From: Ardenticatenaceae bacterium
GTDB taxonomy: Bacteria > Chloroflexota > Anaerolineae > Promineifilales > Promineifilaceae
Direction of reading: 5' to 3'
Assembly: GCA_020634215.1 (NCBI GenBank)
Contig: JACKCD010000038.1
Coordinates: 1-55,547 of the forward strand
DNA: 55,547 nucleotides
Shown here in pieces: positions 33,026-43,263 of the stretch. The position numbers and the translations under genes are program-made. The notes under the pieces are model-generated. The model was not told the origin of the DNA. It saw only the letters and a program-made list of their open reading frames with translations, and did no database searches. The stretch's first letter is position 1. Each line of letters starts with the position of its first letter.

Positions 33026-34170
33026 GATGGTGGTGAACCTCCATGTAATATCCATTCATAAGATGCTGCCATTTGTTCGGCAATAGAAGGCCAAGTATAT
33101 TTGTTTTCGATCAGAGAACGGCCGTTTTGCCCCATTTGCCACCGCTCTTCATTAGATAAAGTCATAGCCTCTCGCAAAGCAGCAGTCAATGGTTCCACAC
33201 CAACCTCAACCCACCAGCCACATTGATATGTTTCTAGCTCATGCCAAGGCGTAGCTTTTGTTGTAATAACGGGAGTGCCAGAAGCCAAAGCCTCAGCAAT
33301 AACAATCCCAAAATTTTCGCTAAACGTCGGCAGAACAAACAAATCAGCTTCCTGATACACTTTCCATTTTGCATCATTGGCAACAGCACCCATGAATTTC
33401 ACTGCTTGCCCTAAATTCAAAGCACGAACAAGCCCTTCAACTTCAGCTTGGTGACCAACTGTATCAGGGCCAGCAATAAGAATCTGCCATTTTTCCGGAT
33501 TTAAATTAGCAAATGCCTTAACTAGATTTAACAACCCTTTTTTAGGATGAACACGCGATAGAAACAAGAGGGTACGAACATTAGACGATGTTATTTTTTT
33601 GTTTGGCAGTGGAGGTGACCCAACCCCATTAGGCAATAAAATAATGGGTTGTTTAAAGCCCAATTCACGGATATGCATAGCTTCTAACTGAGAAGTTGCA
33701 TGAATCGCAACTGCTTGAGACAAGTTGTGACGTTGGTAAGCATACCAAGCAACTGTTTTTTTGATCTTCTTTTGTTCCCAAGACCATGGCTCAAGAGTAC
33801 CTCGTACACTAACAATAAGTGGCAGATGATGTTCATGAGCAACTTGCGCAGCAATCTGATTTGAAGGCTCCCACAACCCATGATCGTGCATTAACATCAC
33901 ATCTCCGTTGGCTACCGCCGAAACCAACGCCTTCTTAAAATGCGGAATCCAAATTTGCTGCAAACCAAACGCAACTTGTCGTCGCACCAAAACAGTCTCA
34001 ACTCGGCTCGATTTTGGAACTATTGGTGCCGCAAACTGTCTACCCAAATCTAAACTTATCAACCTAATTAAAAGTGCTAAATCAGCTAAAGCATCACATA
34101 AACCTGTAATAGAACGGGCTGGGCCACCGATTTCAGGAGCGAGGGATGCAATAGTATGCAGTATTCTCAT
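33013..34170 (-). CDS. Glycosyltransferase family 4
   Basis: The 385-aa protein has an N-terminal acceptor domain (ILHTIASLAPEIGGPARSITGLCDAL) and a donor domain RTLLFLSRVHPKKGLLNLVKAFANL with DLFVLPTFSENFGIVIAEALASGTPVITTKATPW, which contains the E-x7-E retaining motif. It transfers a sugar in glycan assembly. It lies in the AT-rich block; the only palindrome copy of that block (33117) is at its 3-prime end and encodes part of NGRSLIENKY. It overlaps the family 2 gene after it. Confidence 0.88.
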   Translation of the reverse strand: MRILHTIASLAPEIGGPARSITGLCDALADLALLIRLISLDLGRQFAAPIVPKSSRVETVLVRRQVAFGLQQIWIPHFKKALVSAVANGDVMLMHDHGLWEPSNQIAAQVAHEHHLPLIVSVRGTLEPWSWEQKKIKKTVAWYAYQRHNLSQAVAIHATSQLEAMHIRELGFKQPIILLPNGVGSPPLPNKKITSSNVRTLLFLSRVHPKKGLLNLVKAFANLNPEKWQILIAGPDTVGHQAEVEGLVRALNLGQAVKFMGAVANDAKWKVYQEADLFVLPTFSENFGIVIAEALASGTPVITTKATPWHELETYQCGWWVEVGVEPLTAALREAMTLSNEERWQMGQNGRSLIENKYTWPSIAEQMAASYEWILHGGSPPSCII

Positions 34171-34183
34171 GCCACAAATCCTG

Positions 34184-35041
34184 TCAAACTTTCCTAGCGT
34201 ATAAATTTAAGAACATCCCCAAATTAAGAGCATCCAAAGTTTGGCAAAAGCGTGCCTCAAAAACTCCTAGCATATTTTTAACAAAACCTTCTCTTGGAAA
34301 GCGACTAGCAAAAGGAAGTCTAGAATTATATTGAACGGTAATGATTTGAAAACCAACGCGTTCCAATAAGATAAGAAGCCCTTTACTTGTAAAATAATTT
34401 AGATGTTCCGGAGGAATAATATAGGGATCATTTTCACGAAGAATGTATCTAAATAAACTTTTAAAATTGGGGACTGCTATGCATAGAACTCCTGCTGGCG
34501 CCAATAATTGATATGCTTTCTCTAACCATATCTGAGGTTCTATAACATGCTCTAAAATTTGACTCATCAAGACGACATCAAAAGTGTTGTCTGGTGCTTC
34601 AAACGCTTCAAACATAACGGGAACAGCCTTCACCCCTGTAAACTCTTCAATACAAGCACGTTCAAACGCACCAACTTCAACACAAGTTACATCGTAATTT
34701 TGCTGTTGTGCCTCACGGGAAAAAAGGCCGTAACCAGCTCCAACATCTAAGAATCTCCCTCCTTCGCTTTGTTGCACACTTTTAATCAATTGTATAATTC
34801 GTTTAGCATCAATGGTCGAATTTGGATATTTTCTTTCTGCATCAAGGACTTGATGGGGAAAGGTAAAGTTGCCGTTGTGACCGTTTTGATAATAAAAATC
34901 AGAAATAAATGCTACAGTTGGTCTGGGAACAACAAATGTCGAGCCGCATCCAACACACTTTTCCATCTTGAATAAGCCAAATTTGGTTTTCTTATCTTTC
35001 CACGGTTGGCAAGATTGTTTGCAACAGTCGCATTGATACAT
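34184..35041 (-). CDS. Class I SAM-dependent methyltransferase with zinc-binding N-terminus
   Basis: The 285-aa protein opens with a likely zinc site (YQCDCCKQSC and KCVGCGSTFV), then the SAM site GGRFLDVGAGYGLFSREAQQ, VTCVEVG, and a FDVVLMSQILEHVIEPQIWLEKAYQLLAPAGVL strand-helix unit. This matches methyltransferase 23-like proteins found in glycan loci, where they methylate sugars or terminate chains. The target is unknown. It lies 13 bp before the family 4 glycosyltransferase gene. Confidence 0.83.
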   Translation of the reverse strand: MYQCDCCKQSCQPWKDKKTKFGLFKMEKCVGCGSTFVVPRPTVAFISDFYYQNGHNGNFTFPHQVLDAERKYPNSTIDAKRIIQLIKSVQQSEGGRFLDVGAGYGLFSREAQQQNYDVTCVEVGAFERACIEEFTGVKAVPVMFEAFEAPDNTFDVVLMSQILEHVIEPQIWLEKAYQLLAPAGVLCIAVPNFKSLFRYILRENDPYIIPPEHLNYFTSKGLLILLERVGFQIITVQYNSRLPFASRFPREGFVKNMLGVFEARFCQTLDALNLGMFLNLYARKV

Positions 35042-35161
35042 ATTTCTGCTCCGAATGTTTCGTTAAATCCCTTTGTCAAAAAGTCTAAGCCTAAACCAAA
35101 AGAGTTAAACCACCATCCAAGAAACAGCATTGTTTCTCGATGGCACCTCGATTAAAACAAC

Positions 35162-37039
35162 CTAAAGCTCAATCTGATGCTCTCGCAACCAATGAGATAA
35201 TGTATAGATACTCCATATACGGCTCCAACTAATTTGTTGCATCTCAAAAGATATCCATAGATTAGCTAACGCTTTCGCTTGAAAGGGCATTATGATTTGA
35301 TTTGTAGCTCCCGTAAACTGGGCTTTTATTTCATCTTGTAATCCTTGTCGTAACCATGTTTCAAAAGGCAGTGTGAAGCCTTGCTTGGGACGAAAAACAC
35401 ATTTCTCTGGTAGTAGATCCTTTAAAGGATGTGTTAACAAGGGCTTAGGGTAATGGTTTTCAAGTTTATAATGTCCGGGTAGGGTAAAGAGATATTGAAC
35501 AAGCTGCTGATCGATAAGTGGAACCCTTACTTCTAAAGCATGAGCCATGCTCATTTGATCTGTATCGCGTAACAAGGTGCTGAGCATATAGGTTTGAAGT
35601 TCTAAGGCAGCAGCGCGGTTGATTGGATCATAAACAGCCGTTTCCCGCTCCAATCTATACAAACGATCACTCCAACAACCCAATTCATCCTTGAACATCG
35701 GCTCTAACAGCTGCGAAATTTGTTGTTGGCTGAAAACTTGTCGCGTCAAGAAATAGGGGTGTCTTTTGGATAGAAACAACTCAGCTCCTCGCCTTGCTAA
35801 CTCTCGCTGCGGGAAGCGCGTCAACATACCAGCACTAAACGCACGAATAGGAGCAGGCAAACGTTGTAGTAGGCTACCCCATTTTTCAAGCAACAAAGAT
35901 TTGGCGTAACCTGAATAGCCGCCAAAAAGTTCGTCGCCACCAACGCCTGACAAAGCCACCGTTATGCCCGCCTCACGAGTCACCTTTGAAACAAAGTAGG
36001 TATTAATCCCATCCATACTCGGCTGGTCAAAAGCTGATAATGCATTTGGCAACTCCTCTCGCACTATCTGCCCAGTTAAAGGTAATTCTGTATGAGCAGT
36101 GCCAATATGGCGAGCAGCGATACGAGCATAGGCTCGTTCATCATATGCGTCTTCGGAAAAGACAACGCTGAATGTTTTGACCAATTCTGTTTTCTTCCGC
36201 ATCAAGGCAACGATTGCTGTGCTATCAATCCCGCCGCTCAAAAATGCACCTAATGGAACATCAGATACAAGCTGGGTAGATACAGCGTGTTCAAGGTATT
36301 CTCTTGTTTCATCCCATAATGCTGGCTTAGTGAGCATTGTGTCCCCTTGCGGCATTGGCAATTGCCAGTAGGAATGCATCTTTGTTTGTCCCTGTTCCCA
36401 AACAAGAATGTTTCCAGGGGGTAAAGATTGAACGCCTTGGACTAGCGTGTTTGGTTCTTGGACAGAACCGTATAGAAGGTAGCTATACAAAGCTGAATGG
36501 CTCAAGCGGCGGTCAACAAGACCAGACGCTAACATAGCCCGAACCTCTGAAGCAAACATAATGTCTTGTTGAACAGCCCAATAGTACAGTGGCTTAATGC
36601 CTAAGGGATCACGTGCCAGAATCAAACGCTGCCTCGACACATCCCAAATAGCAAAAGCAAACATTCCTTCTAAAAACTCAACAAAATCATCGCCCCATTG
36701 AGCATAAGCTTTCAGGATAACCTCTGAATCTGTTTTAGACTGAAATGTTTGTCCCAAAGAGAGGAGCCGTTGACGTAGCATTCGGTAATTGTAAATTTCG
36801 CCATTAAAGGTTAGCCAATTCCCTGTGTCTACATCTAACATCGGTTGATAGCCAGCCTCCGACAAATCAATAATAGCCAAGCGACGATGACCAAACCCGA
36901 TAGTCGGATATTGTTTGTTGACTAGCTCTATTCCTCCACCATCGGGACCACGATGCCTTTGAGCATTTGTCATCGCAGTCAGAGAGTGTATGCAATTTTG
37001 TGGTGAATTAAATGTTAAAAGACCAGCTATACCGCACAT
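35162..37039 (-). CDS. asnB: Glutamine-dependent asparagine synthase-like protein
   Basis: I start at the ATG at 37039 because it makes the nucleophile Cys residue 2 (MCGIAGLLTF); codons upstream to 37126 are excluded. The protein is 625 aa. The glutaminase domain has RHRGPDGGGIEL and WLTFNGEIYNYRMLR. The synthetase domain has the ATP site LGAFLSGGIDSTAIVALM and SGVGGDELFGGY. In glycan clusters such proteins often amidate uronic acids or other sugars rather than aspartate, which I infer here. About 120 bp separate it from the methyltransferase gene and 236 bp from the gene upstream, so it may have its own promoter. Confidence 0.92.
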   Translation of the reverse strand: MCGIAGLLTFNSPQNCIHSLTAMTNAQRHRGPDGGGIELVNKQYPTIGFGHRRLAIIDLSEAGYQPMLDVDTGNWLTFNGEIYNYRMLRQRLLSLGQTFQSKTDSEVILKAYAQWGDDFVEFLEGMFAFAIWDVSRQRLILARDPLGIKPLYYWAVQQDIMFASEVRAMLASGLVDRRLSHSALYSYLLYGSVQEPNTLVQGVQSLPPGNILVWEQGQTKMHSYWQLPMPQGDTMLTKPALWDETREYLEHAVSTQLVSDVPLGAFLSGGIDSTAIVALMRKKTELVKTFSVVFSEDAYDERAYARIAARHIGTAHTELPLTGQIVREELPNALSAFDQPSMDGINTYFVSKVTREAGITVALSGVGGDELFGGYSGYAKSLLLEKWGSLLQRLPAPIRAFSAGMLTRFPQRELARRGAELFLSKRHPYFLTRQVFSQQQISQLLEPMFKDELGCWSDRLYRLERETAVYDPINRAAALELQTYMLSTLLRDTDQMSMAHALEVRVPLIDQQLVQYLFTLPGHYKLENHYPKPLLTHPLKDLLPEKCVFRPKQGFTLPFETWLRQGLQDEIKAQFTGATNQIIMPFQAKALANLWISFEMQQISWSRIWSIYTLSHWLREHQIEL

Positions 37040-37275
37040 TCGTTTATTTGTCCCTAGTTCCAAAGCATGGGTCGCAATCAAATTAGCGGAATGGAGAGCT
37101 AATATGAACACTTTGCTTTCTATCAAATCACTATAGAGTAAGACTCAATAAATCTTGTCATTGGTGCAATCTCGAGAACGGTCTCATGAAACCAAGCCAA
37201 ATTTACGCAACCCCAAACAAACACAAATTTTTCATTATCTTTAGCGTCATAAGGTTAACCGCTTAAGCTCTAAGA

Positions 37276-38121
37276 TCACTTGAATGGAAATACATCAAAC
37301 AAAGCCTTGCCCCCAATTGCTTGGGTATTCAGGAAAGCGCGAATATAGTTAAGGTTTAACAATTGGTAAATCTGCCAAATTTTTCTCCACCAATAACGCT
37401 TGCTTTGAGAGGATGACTTTAAAAAATTATTGAAGATTTCTTTGTTTTCGGGGTTTTCCTGATTTTTAAACCTTTTTGATTTTAAGTCTAGCGTTGATTT
37501 GGACAATTCGTGCCAACGAAAAGCTCCCAAATAGTTATTAACTTTTGCAATTTTTCCACTTGCAATGATCATCCGCATCCAGATATCCATATCCATAGCT
37601 ATATGATATTTCTCGTTTAGGAACCCTACTTGTTCCATCAATGCTCTACTAAAAAAAGAAGTAGGAGCAGAAACTGACCAAACTCCTCGCTCCATAAAGA
37701 ACCTAGTCTGTTTAGGAATTCGGATCGCCCTGAGGATATAGCTATTGCTATCAATAAAAACCATATTGCTGTGAATCAAATCCGGCCGCCCTTCTTCTAT
37801 ATAACATTGCGCAATTTCTCTTAAACAGCCAGGTAACAGTAAATCATCGCTGTTTACCCAGCAAAGCAAATCACCCGTAGCTCTTCGAAACCCTTTGTTA
37901 ATTGCATCTGTTTGCCCATTGTCCTTTTCACTAACCCACCAGTCGATTCGATCAGAAAATTTTTTGATGATTTCAACACTATTATCATTGCTCCCTCCAT
38001 CAAGTACAAAGTACTCTAAATTAGGATAATCTTGGCTCAGAACAGAAACAATTGTTTCTTCTAAATATTGCCCTTGGTTATATGAAGGCGTTACGATTGT
38101 GATTCGAGGCATATCTTTCAT
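37276..38121 (-). CDS. Glycosyltransferase family 2
   Basis: About 281 aa from the ATG at 38121 (a second ATG at 38112 is possible). Motifs are ITIVTPSYNQGQYLEETIVSVLSQDYPNLEYFVLDGGSNDNSVEIIKKF and the metal site LLCWVNSDDLLLPG. This GT-A type is common for transfer of a hexose or HexNAc from a nucleotide sugar. The start overlaps the end of the polymerase-like gene by 44 bp. Upstream codons to 38235 belong to that gene's frame overlap and are unlikely to be used. The acceptor is unknown. Confidence 0.86.
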   Translation of the reverse strand: MKDMPRITIVTPSYNQGQYLEETIVSVLSQDYPNLEYFVLDGGSNDNSVEIIKKFSDRIDWWVSEKDNGQTDAINKGFRRATGDLLCWVNSDDLLLPGCLREIAQCYIEEGRPDLIHSNMVFIDSNSYILRAIRIPKQTRFFMERGVWSVSAPTSFFSRALMEQVGFLNEKYHIAMDMDIWMRMIIASGKIAKVNNYLGAFRWHELSKSTLDLKSKRFKNQENPENKEIFNNFLKSSSQSKRYWWRKIWQIYQLLNLNYIRAFLNTQAIGGKALFDVFPFK

Positions 38122-39451
38122 TTCTTTTTCTCTTACGTATAAAGCGGATGATCTTCTGTGAAGAGGATCGTACGCCAAGCAAAGCTCCACATAACAAGCC
38201 AGGCACGAGCATATCGGGCTGTAAATAACTACCACTCATAGCAAAAAGCGGGACGTTTATCACGAGGCAACTTAAGCCAATTAATGCTATCTTTTTTATT
38301 TCATATTCACTACCATCAAGTTGAAACAATTGATTCCCAATTTTGATACTACCGAAAGGGACAACAATGCCATAGACTAGCAACCCGATTAGCCCTAGTT
38401 GTGCCAAATATGAAATATACCCAACATGTGACCATGCAACTTCTGTTTCTGTGATACCAAATGGTAATCGCCATCGCCTGTCACTGTTATAGGCAAATCC
38501 TCTACCAAACAGCAAATTACCCTCAAGCCATGCCTCTGTTTCAACTTGAATCGCTAATTCTCGACTCTCGATTGTGAGCTTCTGATGAACAGGGTCTAGA
38601 GAGGATTGATAACGTTGGCTAATAATAGCCACAGGATCAAATGCAGGAATTAGACGGGAAAACATGTAGATCACTAGTAGTATCGGCAATAGAAGCATAA
38701 AAATTCTGCTCAATCCCTTGATCTGTTTAAAAAGAAGAGCCAAGATAAAAGGGGCAATAACTGTAGCTATCCACGCTGAACGAGTTTGATTCAGTAACAA
38801 GCTAGAAACAAATAAACCAATACAAAAAATCCAGATAAATGATGGGAGGTTAGTAGGCTTAGAAAATTTTGCTCCCTGCGTCGCTGCTACTAAAAAACAA
38901 GAAATTGGTGAGGTCAAAAAACCTACATTGCGAATTGTTTCAAAGACAATTTGGTCGCGGTTGCCGACTAAAAACCAAAATCCTATTAGATGCTGCAAAG
39001 ATGCTGCTACAGCCCCAGCAAATAAGACGTTGACAAGATTTAAGCTAACTTTCTCTTCTTTAACAAAGTTTGCAGCTACAAGTAACGCAAGTGGGAAATT
39101 CAAAGCCCATCTTGCAGAACGAATAACCTCATAATTGAACCCCAAAACCCATATCCCAATGAGGCTACCGATAAACCATGTGATAAGTAAAAATACAAAA
39201 AAGGGCGGGAAATAAATGCTAACTCGATTTCTCCACAGGTAAAAAGCCAATGCTACAAGCATTATCACAATAAATGCGTCTACTAAGTTGAAATAAACCC
39301 CCAATACCGTTCGTGTCTTAAAGGCCGCTGTCATATTCATGGCTGAAATTCCAAAAACAGCAAAAAGAAAAGAATTGTTCGCATTAAATATTGCCAATCC
39401 TATACCTATTAAAAGTGTAAGGAAAATAAACGATTGAGGATACGTATCCAT
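38078..39451 (-). CDS. O-antigen ligase/polymerase family membrane protein
   Basis: The 457-aa protein has about eleven to twelve membrane helices and a large loop between residues about 270 and 350 (LDPVHQKLTIESRELAIQVETEAWLEGNLLFGRGFAYNSD), the pattern of WaaL/Wzy proteins, where the large outer loop carries the active site with an H/R-G-x-G-like motif. It would polymerise or ligate lipid-linked glycan units. With the flippase two genes upstream it completes a Wzx/Wzy-type set. The call rests on topology and context, since family sequence identity is low. Confidence 0.75.
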   Translation of the reverse strand: MDTYPQSFIFLTLLIGIGLAIFNANNSFLFAVFGISAMNMTAAFKTRTVLGVYFNLVDAFIVIMLVALAFYLWRNRVSIYFPPFFVFLLITWFIGSLIGIWVLGFNYEVIRSARWALNFPLALLVAANFVKEEKVSLNLVNVLFAGAVAASLQHLIGFWFLVGNRDQIVFETIRNVGFLTSPISCFLVAATQGAKFSKPTNLPSFIWIFCIGLFVSSLLLNQTRSAWIATVIAPFILALLFKQIKGLSRIFMLLLPILLVIYMFSRLIPAFDPVAIISQRYQSSLDPVHQKLTIESRELAIQVETEAWLEGNLLFGRGFAYNSDRRWRLPFGITETEVAWSHVGYISYLAQLGLIGLLVYGIVVPFGSIKIGNQLFQLDGSEYEIKKIALIGLSCLVINVPLFAMSGSYLQPDMLVPGLLCGALLGVRSSSQKIIRFIRKRKRNERYASNHNRNAFI

Positions 39452-39469
39452 TAACTTAATCCAGCATTG

Positions 39470-40819
39470 TTAATCATTTGAATTCAAACTTTCTAGCTTA
39501 ATGATCACAGGTTCAAAATCTTGATCAGATATTAATATCTGTTTAAAAATATTTATGGCTTCACTCTGTAACCCAGCATCTTCGTACCAATTTCCAAGCA
39601 AAAACAACCAATCCGAATTAGGTCGTAGCTCAACAGCGATTTGAAGCGCCTCAATCGCTTTTGCGCTTTCACTTAATCCGTAATAGCTCTTGCTTAAATA
39701 ATAATATGCTTGTGCATTGTCAGGCTCCCTAGCAATAGCTGCAAGAGCATTTGCTCTTGCTTCTAAGAAATCAACACTCTGCAAATTAAATATCGCTTTT
39801 TTCAAATAACCGGTTGCACTAGTTCGGTTTATCACATTAAAGTGGTCATAGGAACTCATGGCACCCTGTACATTACCTAGCTCTATTAACATATCACCTA
39901 TATACAAATAACCATTGAAGTAATCAGGGTTTACTCGAATGCTCTCTTGGAAATAAAACAATGCCTCTGCCCAGTTTCCTAAATCTCGCTCTAAAAATGC
40001 TAATCGCTCATAAAAAAAATATGGTGTGTCAGTTAAGCTCAATCCCTGCTCGTACAGCTTTCTTGCATTAGGCGACTCGCCTTTGATTCGTGCCTCTTCA
40101 CCCAATGCCCACCAATATTTATCACTATTTTTGTCTGCTAACGCATCGGCAAAATTCCTCCAAACCTTCGCTGCTTTTTCATTTTCATCATTTTGCAAAA
40201 ACAAAGCTGACAATTTATGGGATGCATCTTCACTTAGTTTGATGTCTAAGGCAAGCTCAGCTATGTTTAAAACGTTTTGCAAGTCTCCTTTCGATAAAAA
40301 GTGCTGCATCTGCTCCCATAAAAACGGCCAGCCTATATTAGTTGAGGAAAAAAGGAGTGTGGCTTGCCGGCGTTCATCATTTAACCAATATTGAAAACCG
40401 CGAAAAAAGCGGACTCTTTGATCCTCAAAAAGCCTTCTATTAGGAATCATTGAAAAAACTCTTTGCGCCAAATTTACCTCAGAGCTTATACAATGGCTTA
40501 GGCCAAGATTGATAAGAGCTGAATAATTTCGATTATTCACTTTGAATGCTTGTTTATAATTTGCCTGAACTTTTCTTAGTAACTCTATATCTGGTTCTTG
40601 TACGGTTATGATTTCGTTATCCTTAATCAAACAGTAATCAATTAGCTTCATAGAGATAGGTAATGTCAGTAATTGGATATTTCCTAAATTTAGATATCCA
40701 TAACTGATAACCGCGCGAGATGACAACATTATAGCTAGAACCAAAACCGACAAAGTCGCTTTCGACAAGCTCATTTTTGTGCGTGAAAATGTTTGGGTCA
40801 TTACAAGAAGGTCTTTCAA
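39470..40819 (-). CDS. Membrane-anchored TPR protein
   Basis: The 449-aa protein has an N-terminal anchor (ATLSVLVLAIMLSSRAVIS) and then about eight or nine tetratricopeptide units, for example WAEALFYFQESIRVNPDYFNGYLYIGDMLIELGNVQGAMSSYDHFNVINR and AYYYLSKSYYGLSESAKAIEALQIAVELRPNSDWLFLLGNWYEDAGLQSEAI. TPR proteins of this kind in Wzx/Wzy clusters may scaffold the assembly machinery. It lies between the polymerase and flippase genes with 6-bp and 18-bp gaps. Confidence 0.82.
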   Translation of the reverse strand: MKDLLVMTQTFSRTKMSLSKATLSVLVLAIMLSSRAVISYGYLNLGNIQLLTLPISMKLIDYCLIKDNEIITVQEPDIELLRKVQANYKQAFKVNNRNYSALINLGLSHCISSEVNLAQRVFSMIPNRRLFEDQRVRFFRGFQYWLNDERRQATLLFSSTNIGWPFLWEQMQHFLSKGDLQNVLNIAELALDIKLSEDASHKLSALFLQNDENEKAAKVWRNFADALADKNSDKYWWALGEEARIKGESPNARKLYEQGLSLTDTPYFFYERLAFLERDLGNWAEALFYFQESIRVNPDYFNGYLYIGDMLIELGNVQGAMSSYDHFNVINRTSATGYLKKAIFNLQSVDFLEARANALAAIAREPDNAQAYYYLSKSYYGLSESAKAIEALQIAVELRPNSDWLFLLGNWYEDAGLQSEAINIFKQILISDQDFEPVIIKLESLNSND

Positions 40820-40824
40820 GGTTT

Positions 40825-42333
40825 TTAGATCAACCTATTTGAGAAAGCAAAACTAATCATAGATTGTATTTGAGGACGCATGGAGTGCCGCCAAATAAAT
40901 AAACCAGTAATACAAATAAACAAGCAACTCAACACGCCTATAGTGAAAATTACAGATGCAGTTGATGTAATAGATGTAAGATAATGGCTGTTTGCGATAA
41001 CTACAACTAGCAAGTTAGACGCAAAAAGTGCAATATCACCTTTAGAAACCAACCTCTGAAAAGGCACCTTCTCTTTTATGGAAAACGAAAACATTAAGTA
41101 TACACTTCCTGCGATTAGGCTAATGCTTACTCCCAATACAATCCCATAACTACCCCAGATAGACCCAAACAAATATCCTAGCACTAAGTTCAGGATAGCC
41201 ATTATTAGGTGAGAGGACACGTTACCACTTAAATGCCCTGTGCCGAGATTTGCAAAATAAGCCGGAGCAGAAAGTGTATTAACTGCGTATGACACTGCTA
41301 AGATAGTTGCAAACACTTGAAAAGCAGGTTCGTAGTGACCAATCCAAAGTCGGGAAATGATTGGTGTCATAATGGCAATCAGCGTATAAAAAGGCAGAGT
41401 AATAAACAAAACCAACTTGAACGAAACTTCATATAAATATTTGATTTGTGTAGCACTTTTTTCATGTAGGTCTGCAACAATCGGGGTAACCACACTATTT
41501 GCAGCTATTAGAATCTCACGAAACTGTATTACCATCCGGTATGCCATTTCGTAATACCCTGTCGCGCTTAATCCTCCAAAATGGGTCAGTAATCCTTTTG
41601 TCATAGGATCAAGCATAAGTACCAATACAGATATAATTTGGAAATTGACACCATATGCTAGTGTCTCCTTAAATATTTTATAACTCCAATGTCTAGGGAA
41701 CCAAGCTAGGTCAGGAACCATCCTAACAATTAATATTCTAGAGACAAGTAATGATAGGGTACCTCTCAAAAAAAATGCATAGCCTAGCCCCATAATGCCA
41801 AAACTTTGTACTAAGGCAAAACAGGCAAACAAATAAAGTAAATTATTTATTATCAAGAAAATACTACGTATATCGATGCGTTGATAACCATCAAGAGTCG
41901 CTTGAAAGGTTTGCCCCATTGTTGACAACCAAAAAGCGCTCATTGTCCATGGCACAAGTTTTAGTGCTATCTGTAGTTCCGTTACAGGAACTAGTTTACC
42001 AAGAAGCCAATTGATAATTAAATATAAGAAGCCCAACCCCACTCCTAAGATAATAGCTAAGCTCACAAAAGTTGTCTCAATTAATAGACTGATTTCAGAA
42101 TGCTTTTCTTGTGCAATATATTGAGCAACGAATTTAACTAAGCCACCACCTAATCCCAAATTCACTATGCCTGTTAGAGAAGTGGTTGAAACCACAACTG
42201 ACCATAGTCCAAGTTGTTCGGCTCCAAGTTGATCTAATAAAAATCGGTAAAGAAAAACAACGGAGCCTCCCACAACCAGTACCTGCACAGACGCTAAGAA
42301 GGTATTAAAAAAAGTTTGTCTTTTTTTTATCAT
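40825..42333 (-). CDS. Oligosaccharide flippase (Wzx/PST family)
   Basis: The 502-aa protein has about fourteen membrane helices in the MATE/PST arrangement: FFNTFLASVQVLVVGGSVVFLYRFLLDQLGAEQLGLWSVV at the start, conserved VNLGLGGGLVKFVAQYI, and paired bundles of seven helices. It would flip lipid-linked oligosaccharide across the membrane. It is followed by the TPR gene. A 159-bp AT-rich gap upstream separates it from the FkbM-like gene and may contain a promoter, though I see no clear one. Confidence 0.85.
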   Translation of the reverse strand: MIKKRQTFFNTFLASVQVLVVGGSVVFLYRFLLDQLGAEQLGLWSVVVSTTSLTGIVNLGLGGGLVKFVAQYIAQEKHSEISLLIETTFVSLAIILGVGLGFLYLIINWLLGKLVPVTELQIALKLVPWTMSAFWLSTMGQTFQATLDGYQRIDIRSIFLIINNLLYLFACFALVQSFGIMGLGYAFFLRGTLSLLVSRILIVRMVPDLAWFPRHWSYKIFKETLAYGVNFQIISVLVLMLDPMTKGLLTHFGGLSATGYYEMAYRMVIQFREILIAANSVVTPIVADLHEKSATQIKYLYEVSFKLVLFITLPFYTLIAIMTPIISRLWIGHYEPAFQVFATILAVSYAVNTLSAPAYFANLGTGHLSGNVSSHLIMAILNLVLGYLFGSIWGSYGIVLGVSISLIAGSVYLMFSFSIKEKVPFQRLVSKGDIALFASNLLVVVIANSHYLTSITSTASVIFTIGVLSCLFICITGLFIWRHSMRPQIQSMISFAFSNRLI

Positions 42334-42492
42334 TAATTCTTACTTAAGCCAACCCAGCTATCATAGAACCAAGCCATTAAGTAAAGTGAAGAATCAACTA
42401 ACAAATAGCCTTGGGTTCTCCTAACTTGCCTTTAATTGGTACCAATGGTTCTTTCAGGGTTCGCGAACTAGTTTAAATTTTGCACAAGTCTC

Positions 42493-43263
42493 TTAAGCTT
42501 TTCGAAACACCCCATCTATCTGCAACATACAGCCATTCTGATCACTCAGAGAGTCGATAATCCCAACGAACGTAAAACCCATCTCGTGCATCAAATCGTA
42601 TACGTCAGCAAACAAGGCAGAATGCTCATAGAGTTGTTGGAAATTCATTTCAATTACACAATACTTAGCATTCATGATTGTCTCCTGTCCTCCTCGAAGA
42701 ACATTTCCTTCATATCCTTGAACATCAATCTTTATTAAATCGGGTACTTTCAAATCATTTGTTTTTACAAATTCATCAAGACTTACAACTTGTACTTCTG
42801 TTACAGATATGTTTGCAGAGTAAGGGAACTGTGCTTTATGCAATTCTGTCATAGGTAACAAAGAGCTAGCAGCTCTAAATTCGCTTTGGTAAAATAATGC
42901 TTGCTGAGTGGTTCTCCCTAGCGCAACGTTAAAACAGCCTATTTGTGGAAATTTTGTAGTATTGATTACAAGCTGTTCGTAGTTTACTTTCAAGGGTTCA
43001 AAAGCATAAACGCATTGAACATTTCTAACTTGCGCCATTGTTAAGCTAAAGGCACCAGTATGAGCCCCAATATCGTACACGACTAATTTCCCCAAATCAG
43101 CCATCAAAGGCCGGAACTGCTGGAAAAACTTCCGCTCAATATAGGGGAGGTTTGTTGTATGCAACAACGCACGATTTTCTTTAACTTCCACAATTGTAGC
43201 GAGCCTATCAATAAAAGATTTGCCCTTACGAAGTAGCACTTTAGTATGGGGAAAAAAATTCAT
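42493..43263 (-). CDS. FkbM-family methyltransferase
   Basis: The 256-aa protein matches FkbM methyltransferases: LGKLVVYDIGAHTGAFSLTMAQV (SAM site), VYAFEPLKVNYEQLVINT, SLDEFVKTNDLKVPDLIKIDVQGYEGNVLRGGQETIM, and VIEMNFQQLYEH. The family O-methylates sugars and other small molecules in secondary metabolite and glycan loci. Its ATG overlaps the stop of the fucose synthase-like gene by 4 bp (ATGA), so the two are translationally coupled. Confidence 0.88.
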   Translation of the reverse strand: MNFFPHTKVLLRKGKSFIDRLATIVEVKENRALLHTTNLPYIERKFFQQFRPLMADLGKLVVYDIGAHTGAFSLTMAQVRNVQCVYAFEPLKVNYEQLVINTTKFPQIGCFNVALGRTTQQALFYQSEFRAASSLLPMTELHKAQFPYSANISVTEVQVVSLDEFVKTNDLKVPDLIKIDVQGYEGNVLRGGQETIMNAKYCVIEMNFQQLYEHSALFADVYDLMHEMGFTFVGIIDSLSDQNGCMLQIDGVFRKA

